Source: Spirodela intermedia (lineage: Eukaryota > Streptophyta > Magnoliopsida > Alismatales > Araceae). From it: a stretch of 64,000 nt of DNA. Both the position numbers and the translations under genes were made by a program. Where the stretch lies: contig LR746274.1 of NCBI GenBank assembly GCA_902729315.2, positions 4,553,037-4,617,036 of the forward strand, written 5' to 3'. The notes under the pieces are model-generated. The model saw nothing but the letters and a program-made list of their open reading frames with translations, was not told the DNA's origin and did no database searches. Below, piece after piece: positions 25,141 to 37,212 of the stretch (positions are counted from its first letter, which is position 1; each line of letters starts with the position of its first letter).

Positions 25141-27533
25141 TTCTTATCAATTATTTGGTGTATTAGAATACATGTGGTGTGCTTTTATTGTATGAGAATG
25201 GTTGCTAGAACCGAAACTCCAGCAAGGTGTCATTGACCCCCAGAAGTCATGATGTAAAGGGTTACTGATCATTGAAAATTAGTTGTATTCATTAGTGGAT
25301 AGCGGAACTCAAGGAGGGTTTCTTTGAGAAATGGGCATAGGCCTAGAGAGACTAAATCATTATAAAATCTCTCTCCCAATTCAAACTATCTGCTTATTGG
25401 TGGCCTTCTAAACCCATAAATCGACAGCCCTATTTAGCTCCAGACCTTGAAATTAAGTTCAGAATGAATTTACCAATTTAACCTGATAGTAATAGGTTCA
25501 CGCCCCCCCTGTTTTATTCTACTTTAGCCCCCAAGGAACCAACGTATACATGAAAACTTGTCCATATGATTGGACATCATATCTAATGCAAAATGCACTG
25601 ACTTCTATTTGAACATTATTTGAGCTCTTAACAATATATTTGTCAAACTATTGACTTGCTTTTTTCACACTTCAACTTGTGAGGCTAAAATCCCTTATCT
25701 AAGTTATTGCCAAATCTCAAATAAAATTAAATCATGAATTCTATTTAACAAAGGCAATTATATCAAAAAACATCTAAAACGCTTCAATCCATGTTGAATG
25801 CATTAAGTTTACTTAGATTGTTGGTTGTTCAATGACATGCTAACCGATTTCCAAATGGATGGATGTGAACATTTCATGAGAATGGCCTTCAAATTCTGAA
25901 AATATGTAAGATATTTAGCATGAAATCAATTGATTTATATAAATTCGCATGAGTATTTCTTGCTAAAATCCCTGTAAACGAATCTCACATATTAGATCTA
26001 TGGGTAATGAAAAAATAATAGGCACTTATGGTTGTCATCAATATACATTCTGTAATTGCATTTGTGGTGGAATATGCCTAATCCAGGAACCTATACATCT
26101 TGTTAAAAAACTAGATTTGCATACTTAAAGGAACATTGAATCATATAAAATAATGATTAAAATCAGAATGCATATCACAACAACTTTTTAAATTTGATAT
26201 TGAAATTTCTACTATTGATGATAGTGCTTGTTCAATTGTAGAGTTGTGTTCACCATGAATTATTTTAACCATTAATTCTTACCCCTTCGAGCTATATGTT
26301 AAGCAATTTCAAAAACATGGCCATTATGCAGTTGCTTCATCAACTAATGAGTAGAAATGGGGAGTCTTTTTCAACATTGAAATAATGCAGTCTCCAATCT
26401 AGTGTATGTATAGTCAATTTATGACACTCTTGTTTATTCAAATAGATATTTAGATATTAAAGAGTTTTTTAGCTTATGTTGTCACCCTATTAGGAAGTAA
26501 AAATTCATGTTTATGCCAAAAAAAATCTATCTCTGCACAATATTCTTGAAGTAATAGTCTTTGCAGTCTTAAACTTGACAACCATGTGAGTATAAAATTC
26601 TTACAATTTTTGCAAATCTGTTTTTCATAATTTGAATCATATATTTTCTAGTGCAAATATCAGATTTTTGGTAGCGCAGCTAGCATCAAAGGAACATATA
26701 GTAGAGTCGAATCACATTCTTCAGAAACATTTTTACAATTATTATAATCATTCCATTCAAAGCAATAACTACTGTTTGTATTCATATTTTTTATATGTAT
26801 TGGCCTACTTTTATGTGAGAACATGGATACTAAATGTTGGGTGCTTGCATTGTCAATAAGTGACTGAAATAACTCTCTAAATGTATTTATTTAATGCATA
26901 GTCCTCAAATTGATTTTTTGATTCAAGATATGAAAATGAACTGTTGATTGTTTAGTTCCTTAATTTATGACTTTTAACAATGTTAGACATCAAAACTGAT
27001 CAGGATCTCTGTGGATTGTTGTCTATCTCAGTTGCATTATTTCAATTTACACTTTAATGACATAACTTGATATCATCTCTCGTGTATAAAAGTGCCTTGA
27101 AATATACAATTATTTTCACTCCAAACAAATGTTTTAATGGAAAATTTCATACATAATTATTGGTATAATAAAAAAAAGAGAACTCAATTTTAAAAATATA
27201 AACACTATACCACAAACTGCAATAAAGAGATGAAAGAGATTATCCAAATACATTATTATAATTAGCCATTGACTGACAAGTGCACAAGTGCGAAGAACAT
27301 TAGTTCACAAAATGCCATTTGATGGGGGATGCAATACAGAATGGATTGAGGTGACAGGGGGGTGGGGGGTGGAACAAAACTGCATAATTGGTTCACAAAG
27401 ATGAAGGTTGGGGAATAGATGGATGAGTAGGTAGTGGGGGTGTGGTAGGTGGCATGGGGAGTGAGTGGAGATTGGACTTTCTCTAAGAAGATTGAATTGA
27501 TCTTTTCTTAATAATCATTTGTTCTTTTACATG
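25141..27533. other. AT-rich intergenic DNA
   Basis: Nothing recognisable apart from a G-rich patch at about 27,355-27,470 just before the solo LTR. Confidence 0.4.
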
Positions 27534-27538
27534 CCTCT

Positions 27539-29161
27539 TGACATGACTTAGTCGTTGTATAGTAAATCATGTAAATTTAAAATTTATAAAACAATAAAAT
27601 ATGAATTTTGAGATATTTATAAGTATTTCTGAACAAATATATTAAGTAGAATTCAATAAAACTTTCAAAAATAACGATAATTTTTTAAGTCAATCACAGG
27701 GATGTAATATAATATCTAGTAATTATATCTAGTAATTCATAGAAAATATTTTTTATAAATATTTTCTATGAATATATTTAAAATTCACAAAAAAAAGAAA
27801 TAAGGGTGTGGACGTCAAGATGATGTCAGCACTCGGCAAACGCGAATCGGACAAAGATAGAGTTCTGCCTGACGATTCTTACGTAAACAATTATAAACGA
27901 TTTAATTGATCAAATTAAGATCTATAAAAGCCAGAAGAATCATAATGAAATGAAGTATATCTTGATAAATTTAAAATCAACAAATTATTACTAAATAGAA
28001 TAGAAATTAAGTTGAAAGTAGAAAAATAGAGTTTCGACGTCGCGACGATGATGCATCAACGATACACTGAAATCCTGAGCATTTAGAGGATCATCATGTA
28101 ATATCCATAGCCTTAAAGGCTCTCCATGTACAAGGACGACATAAGCAATCTCTAGATCTCCTTGTGAAGTCTAGAGATCAATGAAATGAGTCGTCAAATC
28201 ATCTTCGGCAGCTGTCACCTAATGGAGCAGAAAAATAGCGACTTTGTAGCTCTCTAGCGACTGTCACCTGATAGAGAGGAGCTGAATAGAGGTGAGGTGT
28301 ATGTCAGGGAGCTTCATCCTCAAGTCCACGCAGCAAGAGGAAGTTCTTTATCACATCTAGTACGCTCTTAGGAGGTGACAACTCGTCTCTTGGTAGATCG
28401 TCTTCTTCCCCATGATGGCTTGTTCGTCGATTAATTAGAGATGCTTTACTCGATGAATTTGCGATCATTTTATCACAAATCATTCAACAATTTTAGTAAC
28501 AATACTCCGCAAATCACATTGACGAGATTTTTGACGATGATCTAGTGATTTTGGTTGCTTAATCCTTCACTGATGATCTGTAAGAAAGTCGTGATAATTA
28601 AATAAAAAAATATGAGTTTTGGCTCTAAGAGGATTTGAACCCGCGCCGGTTGCTCGCCCTTTCTAGAGAAGGTATGACGTGGGTTTAGTCCTACATTGCT
28701 TATGCACCGAATTTTTGGGCAAATATATAGTAATATTACATTTGAAAGTAAGTCTCTTTCTTGTGTGTGTATGATCACTCTTTACCCCACAGTCAATTAG
28801 ACACCAGTGACGTGAAAGGAGAGTGATGCACATGTGCCCCTATCAGTCCAAGTCGCTCGAGCCCCTACTTACGGCTCCTCTCCGACTGCACTTTCGACCC
28901 GCTTGCGGGCCCAGCTAGCTAGCAAGTCCCTCCTATTTTGCTTTATTTTTATTTTTATTTCTTTTTCTTCATTTATCTCAAAACTAAGATTGTAAAAATC
29001 ATAAAAGTTCGTCTAAAATCACATAATTACCTAAAAATTCACGTTAATCAAGTACAAACCACTTTTCACACTTTAACATAAATATAAATTTATTTATCAT
29101 GAGTTAAGGCTAAGACTATTTTATTTACTAATTATTAACTCATGATAATGAAGACTTATCA
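27539..29161 (+). mobile_element. Solo LTR, 1.63-kb family, with 5-bp target duplication
   Basis: Begins TGACATGACTTAGTCG and ends GAAGACTTATCA, giving the TG…CA ends of an LTR. It is flanked by perfect direct repeats CCTCT (27,534-27,538 and 29,162-29,166). No internal retrotransposon genes accompany it, so it is a solo LTR. The 3' end holds a 14-bp inverted pair, ttatcatgagttaa and ttaactcatgataa. The family carries no protein of its own; ORFs within it are accidental. Confidence 0.9.
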
Positions 29162-29499
29162 CCTCTTCACTAAGAGGGAGATGAGAAGAGAGAAAGATAA
29201 AGAAAGAGTGAGTGCTCAAGAGATAGTGGGAGGGAGGGAGAAGGAAAATGAGTGAAGAGAGAGAAGAAATAAGAGAGGGAGAAACATGAAAAGACTCAAG
29301 TATAGAGATCAAAGAAGAGATATGAGGGAATATCAAGAACAAGAAGATGATAATTGATTGAATTGCCTCATATCTTACAACAAGAAGAGTTGATTGGAGA
29401 CAACTTGCTCTCAAATAAAATGGAAATCAATCACAAGATTGGGTACGTGCATTGAGTCCAAGGTGTACAGCAAAGTATGTGGTGCCAATGTTATCACAC

Positions 29500-29720
29500 C
29501 ACAAGATAGGAGTTGGAGTTTTGGTGCCAATTTCTTGAAGCAAAGATTTCAACCAATTTTGCAATAGTATTAGCTAAAGATTTATATTCAGCCCATGTGC
29601 TACAACAAGAAATAGTTAACTATTTCTTAGAGCTCCAAGAGATGAGGTTAGGGCAAAGAAAAATGAGATATCCACCATTTGACCAATATAGTGAAGTGAT
29701 CTAGGACAAAAGGGCCCAAA
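29500..29720 (-). pseudogene. copia RNase H remnant
   Basis: Reading the minus strand gives NLISWSSKK, then after a stop STWAEYKSLANTIAKLVEI, corresponding to the conserved copia RNase H stretch around the TEAEY motif (here TWAEY). An in-frame stop and drift make it non-functional. Confidence 0.8.
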
Positions 29721-30029
29721 ATAGATCTTAAAAAAAAAAGAGCTACACAAGGGATGGGGACTTAATACCTGGATGATCCCATGATTTTAGGAGAATTAGG
29801 ATCATTAACTACCTATTATGTTATCTATTTCAAAGAATCAAACAAGGCTTCTTAACTAGGGTTTGGACCACCAATTTTTAACACAAGGGTGGCTATCCTA
29901 TGAATCTCACAAATTTCTAAGAGTAAAGATTTAAAATAATGACCAACTTCATAAGAAATTTGATAACCAACACACCTTCACAATAGAGATTTTCATTGAT
30001 TTTCTTGATTCTTGTGACTTGATATCCAC

Positions 30030-30228
30030 AAGCTTTGTTAGTGATTTTGCAAGGTTCAGATTGATTGGTTTGCACCCAGGAGTGGACTAGTGTAATTTGA
30101 AGTGAATGGGCTATTTGGGCCGGAGGTTATAAATGGGGTCCAGAAGTGAGGTGAAATAATAAAATAATAGTGAAAAGAAAAGAAAAAGTGGAGAGAGAAA
30201 AGGGGGCGGAAAGAGAGGGCGTAAGTAG

Positions 30229-30266
<38 letters not shown>

Positions 30267-30830
30267 GAATGAGGGGGGTACGTGGCGATGGCGGGAGAGA
30301 GAAGAAAGAGGGTTCTCTTGAGGACGAGAACCGAGGGTGAATTTAAATATTGACTAAAGGGTGGAGGGAGAAAATGGGGCAAAATGAGAGGGTTTTGGCG
30401 GGAGAGAGAGAGAGCAGGAAGAAGAGAAGAAAGGGTTTCGGGTGGATGGAGAGGAGGTGGAACGACGGTGACGATAGGAAAGAAAAGAAAGGTGGGCTGG
30501 CAACGGGGTAGACGGCGAGGTGGAAGAAGAGAAGGAAAGAGGTCCTCTTAATCCAAGATGGCGAGCAGAAGAAGATATCCCTAATCCAAGAGGTGAGCAA
30601 AAGAGAATAGGAATCCTAATCCAAGAGGCGAATGAGAGAGAAGGAACCTCTAATCCAAGAGGTGGGAAGGATAACACGAATCTTCTTGATTTCAAATTCA
30701 CTTCTTCCACTTTTCTTAAGTTTGAATATTTATAGGAAATAGAGGAAGGTAGTTAGAGAAGGGGTGCATGGGTGAACCCTCATGTTGACTCCTCGTGGAT
30801 CCACCGAAAGGAATGAACCCTCATGTTGAC
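30030..30830. repeat. GA-rich insert within the copia pol region, with a 36-bp minisatellite
   Basis: It separates the reverse transcriptase and RNase H remnants and has no copia similarity. It is very purine-rich, with a GA microsatellite at about 30,230-30,267. At 30,541-30,665 four units of about 36 bp share 'cctaatccaagaggyga', and the core cctct-aatcca-agagg is itself a small palindrome. A direct repeat 'gaaccctcatgttgactcc' lies at about 30,774 and 30,817. Minus-strand ORFs rich in Ser/Leu/Phe are artefacts. Confidence 0.6.
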
Positions 30831-30839
30831 TCCATCACA

Positions 30840-31310
30840 AAGTGTCAATTTTAGAGCTGAAGAATCCAAGAACATGAAGATGCAAAGTAAGTTTCTTAAA
30901 TCGTGTTCTTGGGGCCTGTTTTAAAATCACATATTGATTTTTGTTAGTGACAAACATGGTTTGAAATGAAAGGATGCATGAAGCCATGAGGTTGTTCCAT
31001 GTATACCATTTCATCTAAATGACCATAAAGAAATACTTTTGAGACATTAAGTTGGTGTATAATCTATTAGTTACTAATAGCTAAACCAAGTAGTAATCTT
31101 ACTATGGTGATTTTAATGATTGGACTAAAAGTATCATAGACATCAAATACCAAATTGTTGACGAAGGCCTTTGAGAACCAGCCTAGCTTTATATCTTTCA
31201 ATTAGGCCATCTACATGATATTTAAGTTGATAGATCCATTTGCGACCAATCACATTCATATTTGGTTGTCTGGGAACAAGAGACTAAGTTTCATTTTGGA
31301 GAAAAGCATA
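30840..31310 (-). pseudogene. copia reverse transcriptase remnant
   Basis: The minus strand reads NVIGRKWIYQLKYHVDGLIERYKARLV…, the classical N-terminal part of copia reverse transcriptase. After a frameshift it continues through the region equivalent to VRLLL…QLNV and the 'VYMEQPHGF' block. Stops and shifts interrupt it. Confidence 0.85.
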
Positions 31311-31699
31311 AAATTTTGTTCTCATGGCTTACATCCATAATAGGTTTTTTGAGGCTTGAGAAAACAAGTAGGTTCCAAGGTTGTAATAGTTGTAGTGTTA
31401 AGGTGAAGAGGAAGAGGATACTTAGTAGACAAAGTAGTGAGATGAGTGATAAGAGCAGCATGTGTATAAATGTCTCATATAGATCGAGTGTGTGGAGGAG
31501 GAGAAAGAGATTTTAAGTTAATGGAAGTAGGTTCTACAGCAATAAAATAAGTGTTAACAAAAGTAGGTGAGCTTTGTGCATCAAAAGAAGAAATAGAGTG
31601 GTTTAGAGAATTTTGAGGTTGAGATGAGGTTAGATCTAAGTGGTTGGCTAAATGAGATGTAGTTAAGTGTTGAGTTTGAATCACTAGCTGAGGAGAATC

Positions 31700-33890
31700 T
31701 AAGTGCTGAGTAATGATCCTAAGATACCTTTAGTATTAGACAATTGTTGGGTTTCACATGTAGATAGGGAAGATGAGTCAAATAGAAATACACTTTCATC
31801 AAATAGAACATGATGAGATATAAAAAGTTTTCCTATCAATGGAGACAGACATCTATAACCTATATATAGTGAATTGTAGCTAAGAAAGATGTATCTATCA
31901 GACCTTTGGGTAAGTTTATGAGGAAAATATGATCTAAGATTAAGATAACACAAACAGCCAAAGGTACAAAGAAAGCTTTAATTTGGAGGAGAATGAAAGA
32001 GTTTTTCATAGGGAGATTTGTATTTAAGAATTGAGGTGAGTAGTCTATTGATGACTGACGTGACTTAGTCGTTGTATATTAAATCACGCAAATATAAAAT
32101 TTATAAAACTAGAAAATACGAATTTTCGGATATTTAGAAGTATTTCTAAATAAATATATCAATTATAATTCAATAAAAATTTCAAAAATAGTGGTAATTT
32201 TCCAAGTCAATCACAGGGATGTAATATAATATCTAGTAATTATTCAGAATTTTTCTCAATGAATACGATTTTCTATGAATTTTATACTAGGAAATAAAAA
32301 GGAAATATATTTAAAATTCACGAAAAAGGGAAATAAGGGCGTGGATGTTAGGATGATGTCAGCGCTAGGCGAGCGCGAATCAGACAGAAACAGAGTTCCA
32401 CCCGGCGATTCTTACGTAAGTAATTACGGACGATTTAATTGATCAAATTAAGATTTGTAAAAGCCAGAAGAATCGTAATAGAACAAAGTATATTTTGGTA
32501 AATTAAAAATATAAAAATTATCTCTAAATGAAGCGTAAAGTAAATTGAAAGTAGTAAAACAGAGTTCCGGCGTCATGACAGCGATGCGTCGGCGATGCAC
32601 CAGAATCCTGAGCGTTCGGGAGGATCGTCGTGCAGTGTCCACGGCCTCGAAGGCTCTCCTTGGACAAAGACGACGTGGGCAATCTCTAGATCTTCTCGCA
32701 AAGTCTAGAGATCAATGAAGTGGGTCGTCGAATCGTCTCCGGCAGCTGTCACCCGGCGGAGTGGAAAAACAGCGACTTTGTGGCTCTCCGATGGCTGTCA
32801 CCCGACGGAGAGGAGCTGGATGGAGGTGAGGTGCGTGTTAGGGAGCTTCATCCTTAGGTCCGCACAGCAAGAGGAGGCTCTTCATCGCATCTGGTACGCT
32901 CTCAGGAGATGGCGACTGGTCTCCCGGTAGATCATCCTCTTCCTGATGACGGCTTGTTCGTCGATCAATCGGAGATGATTTACTCGATGGATTCGCGATC
33001 CTTTTATCGTGAATCGTTCAGCAATTTTAGTAGCAATGCTCTGTGAATCGCGTTGATGAGATTTTCACCGATGATCCAGCAATTCTCGTTGCTTAATCCT
33101 TCACCGGCGATCTGCAGGAAAGTCACGATAATCAGATAAATATATGAATTTTGACTCTGGGAGGATTCGAACCCGCGCCGGTCGCCTGCCTCTTCTGAGG
33201 AAGGTGTGACGGGGGTTTAGTCCCACATCAATTGTACGCTGATTTTTCGGGCAAATATATAGTAATGTTAGTCATTAGCAAAGTCCCTTCTCTCGCATGT
33301 ACGACCACTCCTTGCCCCACAGCCGGCTGGCCACCGGTGATGTGAAAGGGGAGTGGCGTACGCGTGTCCTGTTGGGTCCCCAAGCTAAGCCGCTCGAACC
33401 TCTGCTCGCAGCCTACTCTCTGATTGCGCTTCCGACCCGCTTGCAGGCCTGGCTGGCCGACGGGTCCCCTTATTTTGCAATATTTTTATTTTTATTTCTT
33501 GTTCTTCATTTATCTCAAAAGTAAGACTGTAAAAATCATATAAAATCACATAATTACCCAAAAATTCACGTTAATCAATTGAAAACCAAAAATCATTCTT
33601 TAACACAAATATAAGTCTATTTATCATGAGTTAAGGCTAAAACTATATTATTTACTAATTATTAACTCATGATAATGAAGACTTATCAATGAGGTATGTT
33701 GTTGTAACTACTACTTCATCTCGTAAGTTCTGAGGCATAGATGCATAATGAAGTGAAGAGAGAGTAGTTTCAACTAAATGTCTATGTTTGTGTTTAGCTG
33801 TTCTATTTTGTTGAGAGTACGTGGACAAACATACTTTATGTTGGATGCCATGTTGAGTGAAGTGTTTATGGATATTTCAATATTCACTCT
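31700..33890 (-). pseudogene. copia integrase remnant split by a solo LTR
   Basis: The right part (33,890-33,694) reads TQHGIQHKVC, then SQQNRTAKHKHRHLVE and NLRDEVVVTTTYL, typical of the copia integrase core. The left part (32,050-31,700) reads INRLLTSILKYKSPYEKLF, FGCLCYLNLRSY and HHVLFDESVF. The frame runs up to one side of the solo LTR insertion and resumes on the other side, so the LTR landed in a recognisable coding sequence. Confidence 0.85.
32056..33688 (+). mobile_element. Solo LTR, 1.63-kb family, inserted in copia integrase
   Basis: TGACGTGACTTAGTCG to GAAGACTTATCA, 1,633 bp. Flanking 5-bp repeats are ATGAC (32,051-32,055) and ATGAG (33,689-33,693), one mismatch. The host integrase reading fits ATGAG as the original target, so the left copy has mutated since insertion. 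The snRNA-type element GTCCCACATCA (33,220-33,230) lies 25 nt before TATATA (33,256). Confidence 0.92.
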
Positions 33891-34139
33891 CCAATCAGAT
33901 TGAAAAGATAAGATTTAGGGGTAATTTGATATTTTACTCATTGCAGAAACTAAATAAAAATAGTAAATAATTCACTTTTACATTTTAAAGGAAATAAGCA
34001 TGTATATCTACTAAAATCAATTATTTGATGTAGAAAATGATAATTTGTGATTTTTGGAAACACAACAAGACTCACACATATAATGTTTTGGAGGTGAATA
34101 ATAGGTGATCTATATTTGTTTATGATTTTACAAAGAATG

Positions 34140-35050
34140 CATAAATTTGGGTGGCTTAATCAATTATGTCATAGTGGAGGTGCTACTTTTTTTACCAAGC
34201 ACAAATTGACAAGTGGTAGAGATCATTCATGAGTTTTCCCTTGAAGAGTATTTGCTTGTCATTCAATCCTTCCCCAAGCAAGAAGGATGAAATTCAACAA
34301 ATACATTATTATTTATGATAAGTTTTCTAATTGATAGTAAATTATGAATAATATCTAGGACATGAAGAGCATCTTTTAATTTCAATGGATATAATTTAGA
34401 TTTGGTTGTTGATGAGCCATGAGATAGAATTTTCAAACCTATGCCATTGCCTATATGAAGTTTGTCAAAGTTTTGGTAGATGGTATGATTAAGGATATTG
34501 TTGGCATCAATTGTGACATGGTGGGTAGCACCATTATTTGGGTATCATGTAGTAGATTGTGTATGCTCATGTTGCTCAGAATATACTACTAGAGAAGCTT
34601 ATGGTTTAAAAGGACATTATGGTTGTGTCAACTAGGCTTGTTGTGGTGATTGATTTTAAATCCACTTGTGAAGCCTCTATTAAAGCATTCTTCGCATTCA
34701 TGGTCATGGTGACTGAGCTGCATACAGATTTAGCATCCTGGTAGGCATTGGTATCCTCAGCCTCATCCACCTTGACCATCATTTTGGTGGTAACCACGCC
34801 CCCATCTTCTTGTTGTAGAGGCTTGGGTATAATTCATTGAAGGATAGAGTGTTAGATTTTGATTATCTTGGATGTTGTGGAAAGTAAAAAGGGCACACTC
34901 ATGGTTATCCTTCAAATACTTGAGTGGGAGAAGGGCCTTTACATTTGACGATGCCATACTCATGGTTGGCAATGTGACTAGAGTCATCAACATGGTTGCC
35001 GCTGTTGAAGACGATGTAGTGATCACATCTTGTGTCGTGTTGAAGGCCAT
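34140..35050 (-). pseudogene. copia gag, protease and pre-integrase remnants
   Basis: Gag starts with a short N-terminal part ending LPLKYLKDN, then apparently lacks most of its body before a Gly/Arg-rich stretch. The zinc knuckle is seen as C-(stop)-I-C-MQLS-H-HDHE-C, so one knuckle codon is now a stop. The protease motif reads NNGATHHVT where active copia proteases have DSGA, so the catalytic Asp is lost. Then come GNGIGLKILSHGSS and LHVLDIIHNLLSIRKL, the pre-integrase region. Confidence 0.8.
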
Positions 35051-35169
35051 GAACTCTTCTAATTGTTGTTGAATGTATAGCTCCCATGAAAAGACTCAAG
35101 TATAGAGAGAGATAAGAGATAGGAGAAGAGATAAGAGGAAATATCAAAAACAAGAAGACAAGAATAAAG

Positions 35170-35525
35170 TGAGGTTCAGTTTATATAGAGAATTCATGTA
35201 GTAGAATTGGGCAAGGAGTTGTTGCTTTTATTGAAACATTGCTCTGATTTGTTTGGGTTGACGGCTGGTGTTGTAGTGGTTTCTTAATCTGTAATGGCAT
35301 TTGTTTAAATTAGTTGTGTCCTTAACAAAATAGAGGGAGAAGAAGAGATAGCAACTAAAAGAGAGAGAGAGAGAGAGAGAGAGATAGATAAACAAAGACA
35401 AAGGGAGAGAAAGAGAGAAGAAAGAATGAGTAGTAGAAAGACAAATCGGATATATCGAGGAGATCTGGAGAAAGTAAGAGAGTGGCACAAAAGTAAAAAA
35501 TAAGAGAGTATAATCTCACACGACT
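35170..35525. repeat. Copia flank with GA microsatellite
   Basis: No gene. A GA-rich tract at about 35,335-35,430 produces Ser/Leu-rich ORFs on the minus strand that should be ignored. Confidence 0.6.
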
Positions 35526-37188
35526 TAACAGGACTTAATCGTTGTATAGTAAATCACACAAATTTAAAATTGATAAAACTAAAAATACTAATTTTTAGAT
35601 ATTTAGAAGTATTTCTGAACAAATATATCAATTATAATTCAATAAAACTTTCAAAAATAGTATATTTTCTAGGTCGATCATAAGGATATAATATAATATT
35701 AGGTAATTATTTAGAATTTTCTTCAAAGAATATGATTTTCTATGAATTTTATATTAGGAAATGAAAATAAAATATATTCAAAATTTATAAAAAAAAGAAA
35801 TAAGGGTGTAGACATCAAGATGATGTCAACACCCGACGAACGCGAATCAAATAGAAATAAAGTTTCACCTGATAATTCTTACGTAAGTAATTATAAATGA
35901 TTTAATTGATCAAATTAAGATTTGTAAAAGCTAAAAAAATCATAATTGAATGAAGTATAACTTGGTAAATTTAAATCACATAAATTATCACTAAATGAAG
36001 TAGAAATTAAGTTGAAAGTAAGAAAATAGAGTTCTAACATTACAGCCGTAATATGTTGACGGTGCACTAGAATCCTAAGCATTCGAGAGGATCGTCGTGT
36101 AGTGTCCATATCCTCAAAGGCTTTCCTTAGACAAGGACGATGTGGGCAATCTGTAGATCTCCTTGCAAAGTTTAGAGATTAATAAAATGAGTCATCAAAT
36201 CGTCTCTAATGGTTGTCACCTGACAGAGTAGAAAAATGACAACTTTATGTCGCTCTAGTGGCTGTCACCCGATAGAGAGGAATTGGATAGAAGTGGGGTG
36301 CATGTCAAGGAGCTTTATCCTCAGGTACGTGCAACAAGAGGAGGCTCTTCTGATACATTCTCAAGAGGTGACAACTTGTCTCCTAATAAATCATCCTTTT
36401 CCCGACGGCTTATTTATCGATCAATCGTAGATTCTTTACTTGATGGATTCGTGATCCTTTATCACGAATCATTTAGTAATTTTAGTAAAATAATATTCTA
36501 CGAATTACATTGACGAGATTTTCACCAATTATCCAATGATTCTAGTGGCTGAATACTTCACCGATGATCTACAAGAAAGTCACGATAATCAAATAAAAAA
36601 ATACAAGTTTTGACTCTAAGAGGATTTGAACCCACGTCGATTGCCTACCTTTAAAGCCTTTCGAGAGAAGGTGTGATGTGAGTTTAGTCTCACATCACTT
36701 GTGTGCTAAAGTTTTAGGCAAATAAATACTAATATCACATTTTTAAGTAATGACTCCCTTTCTCCGACATGTACAACCACTCCTTACCTCATAGTCGACT
36801 GGCCACTAATGATGTGAAAGGGGAGTGGCACATGCGTGCCCCCATCAATCTTAGCTGCTCGAGCCTCTACTTGTGACTCCTCCCGACTATACTTTCGACT
36901 TATGACGTGACTCAGTCGTTGTATATTAAATCACGCAAATTTAAAATTTATAAAACTAGAAAATACGAATTTTCGGATATTTAGAAGTATTTCAAAATAA
37001 ATATATCAATTATAATTCAATAAAAATCCCAAAAATAGTGGTAATTTTCCAGGTCGATCATAGGGATGTAATATAATATCTGGTAATTATTCAGAATTTT
37101 TCTCAATGAGTACGATTTTCTTACGAATTTTATACTAGGAAATAAAAAGGAAATATATTTAAAATTCACAAAAAAAAGGAAATAAGGG

Positions 37189-37212
37189 TGCGGACGTCAA
37201 GATGACGTCAGC
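37189..37212 (-). promoter_or_regulatory. Paired TGACG motifs (as-1-like) in the LTR
   Basis: On the minus strand two TGACG cores lie 11 bp apart, the first as a full TGACGTCA. Plant as-1 elements have two TGACG cores about 12 bp apart and bind TGA-type bZIP factors. The pair recurs in the minus-oriented copy (about 43,237-43,255). Control by stress or salicylate is inference. Confidence 0.4.

Larger units (their letters stand above)
29287..35165 (-). mobile_element. Decayed Ty1/copia retrotransposon, minus strand
   Basis: On the minus strand, copia landmarks occur in the usual order. These are a gag start (35,050), a CCHC zinc knuckle (about 34,680-34,740), a protease-like motif (about 34,510-34,550), a gag-pre-integrase region (34,140-34,440), integrase (33,890-33,694 continuing at 32,050-31,700), reverse transcriptase (31,290-30,840) and RNase H (29,680-29,500). 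Matching stretches at 29,287-29,350 and 35,087-35,165 ('tgaaaagactcaagtataga') look like the ends of its two LTRs; after the right-hand one a TGG begins, as at a primer-binding site. Stops, frameshifts, a solo LTR in integrase and a GA-rich insert between reverse transcriptase and RNase H show it is dead. Confidence 0.85.

Noticed and set aside
27539-29161. Helitron ending in a hairpin
   Set aside because: There is a terminal inverted pair, but the TG…CA ends and 5-bp target duplications indicate LTR integration.
33165-33178. tRNA gene on the minus strand
   Set aside because: Only a B-box-like word; no A box, anticodon arm or acceptor stem.
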